A stretch of 56,542 nucleotides of DNA from Patescibacteria group bacterium. GTDB taxonomy: Bacteria > Patescibacteriota > Patescibacteriia > Patescibacteriales > UBA12465. Of this stretch, positions 55,453 through 56,542 are shown piece after piece. Every line of letters starts with the position of its first letter. Position 1 is the stretch's first letter. The stretch spans positions 1 through 56,542 of the forward strand of contig JAQUWT010000006.1 of assembly GCA_028692765.1 (NCBI GenBank). The letters run 5' to 3'. A program made the translations under genes and the position numbers. The notes under the pieces were generated by a model. The model made no database searches. It was not told where the DNA came from and saw nothing but the letters and a program-made list of their open reading frames with translations.

Positions 55453-55557
55453 TAGGGGTCGGTCTTTAAACACGATTTCCCTTCTCGGTATCTAATATTA
55501 GCTAAATTATTTCCTATAGTATTCTATTCAAAAAGTTTTGAATCCGATTTCCGGTAT

Positions 55558-56337
55558 CTATTTAGTAAAATCAATAATTAATACTGTCCTATCATCCTTT
55601 GATTTAGTTGATTTGTATCGCATGTATTTATTAGGATCTTCTTTTTCAGTTATTTCGTAGGCTTCTTCCCAATCTTCGATAGATGTACCTGACGGAATAC
55701 TAAAATAGCCATCCGTAAATATTTCAATTGTCTTAATATCACTTATATTATATTCAAATGTTTTAATAAACTTTGCTGGGGTACTGGTGCCATCAATAAC
55801 ACCATAGCCTAAAGGATCCTGAGAATTATTTTGATATTCAAATTGTTTTATTAGTAACGGCATAATATACTCACGGCTGCCAGCGATATCACCAGTTTCT
55901 TCAATATATTTTGCTCTCTGTTCGGCGTTATTAACATCAACTTGCTTCACGTCGCTGAAAACATTTTGTCCATTGATTCTAAAAGAAGTATCGCCGATAG
56001 ATGTTATAACCACTTTATTATTAATTATCCTAACCGCTACTAAATAGCAAGAAAATCGAAATTTAGCATCAGATATTTCAGAAACTATTTTAAATTTTTC
56101 ATAAAGCTTAGCGACCTTATTATTTAAATACTCTATCAATTCAATGCCATTTAAATTACAGGCTAAAGTTTCATCAACTACAATTTTGGAAATAATTTCT
56201 CCGCCAGTCTGACTATTATATTCGCGGCCGCTTTTATCCGTAGCTCCATCTGTGACCACAAAGCAATCATCATTATAGCCAAAATAATCCTCATTTTTAT
56301 TATTATCTTTACCTATTGAAAAAGACTGAACTAACAT
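55558..56337 (-). CDS. PP2C-family Ser/Thr protein phosphatase
   Basis: NKNEDYFGYNDDCFVVTDGATDKSG; TSIGDTSFRI; EIFTDGYFS; SKDDRTVLIID. Confidence 0.82.
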   Translation of the reverse strand: MLVQSFSIGKDNNKNEDYFGYNDDCFVVTDGATDKSGREYNSQTGGEIISKIVVDETLACNLNGIELIEYLNNKVAKLYEKFKIVSEISDAKFRFSCYLVAVRIINNKVVITSIGDTSFRINGQNVFSDVKQVDVNNAEQRAKYIEETGDIAGSREYIMPLLIKQFEYQNNSQDPLGYGVIDGTSTPAKFIKTFEYNISDIKTIEIFTDGYFSIPSGTSIEDWEEAYEITEKEDPNKYMRYKSTKSKDDRTVLIIDFTK

Positions 56338-56338
56338 A

Positions 56339-56542
56339 TTAATATTCTTTAATAATAAATTCACTTTCGGGAATAAGCAAATACTCTAGTTTATTTTCTG
56401 GATGATCACTTATGAATTTATCCAGATTATCTTTCCATGTCTCGGAATAATGCACAAAAGAATTAATTGGTAAAAGTCCTAATCATTCTTCCCAATAAGT
56501 AGTGTCGCTTCTTGTAAACTGAGACGTCACTATATCGCCATC
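56339..56542 (-). pseudogene. 3' part of an ORF interrupted by an in-frame TGA, truncated at the window edge
   Basis: Hand translation DGDIVTSQFTRSDTTYWEE*LGLLPINSFVHYSETWKDNLDKFISDHPENKLEYLLIPESEFIIKEY; TGA at 56483-56485. Confidence 0.5.

Noticed and set aside
55429-55500. Complete tRNA gene on the minus strand
   Set aside because: Only the 3' half matches; T-stem, anticodon arm and 5' acceptor strand cannot be formed from the upstream sequence.
56483-56485. UGA recoding (as in Gracilibacteria/Absconditabacteria)
   Set aside because: xer, alr and uvrA end naturally with TGA, and almost all long genes contain no internal TGA.

Overview
A 56.5 kb chromosomal window that looks like a Candidate Phyla Radiation (Patescibacteria) genome, judged by compact housekeeping genes, CPR-style surface genes (DUF4012, GHL15-like) and a conjugation-type ATPase with no visible relaxase. 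UGA is used as stop (xer, alr and uvrA all end in TGA). From left to right: a housekeeping block (rsmI fragment, metG, cvpA, sua5/tsaC, ctp, pyrG, rpmA, ferredoxin, VirD4/HerA-like ATPase, dnaX, serS, GHL15-like hydrolase with FG-GAP repeats, alr, ftsQ-like); a Xer recombinase, M23 peptidase, beta-lactamase-fold hydrolase and a WecG-Nudix fusion; a surface/exopolysaccharide locus (about 24.5-40.3 kb: GT4 enzymes, Wzz, Wzy/O-antigen ligase, PKD-like lipoprotein, beta-rich secreted proteins, DUF4012, PPM-like membrane propeller protein); rplJL with an L10 leader; a compact DNA-repair cluster (mini-uvrC, ogt, uvrA, Nudix, uvrB); then corA, ldh, alaE-like, a split PRPP synthetase gene, pepE and a PP2C gene at the right edge. 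I found no CRISPR array, rRNA, complete tRNA, transposon or clear known defence island. Best leads: (1) a PRPP-synthetase gene split exactly at a U_UUU_UUG heptamer (-1 frameshift or indel); (2) a dnaX A_AAA_AAG site giving a gamma-like stop one codon later; (3) an orphan tRNA(Asn)-like 3' end that may be an integration boundary at the right edge; (4) a multi-hairpin RNA candidate at 35.2-35.34 kb; (5) a mini-UvrC paired with a UvrB lacking its UVR domain; (6) an unlisted 40-aa basic protein with its own terminator. All family names are from reading motifs by eye; no database search was run.
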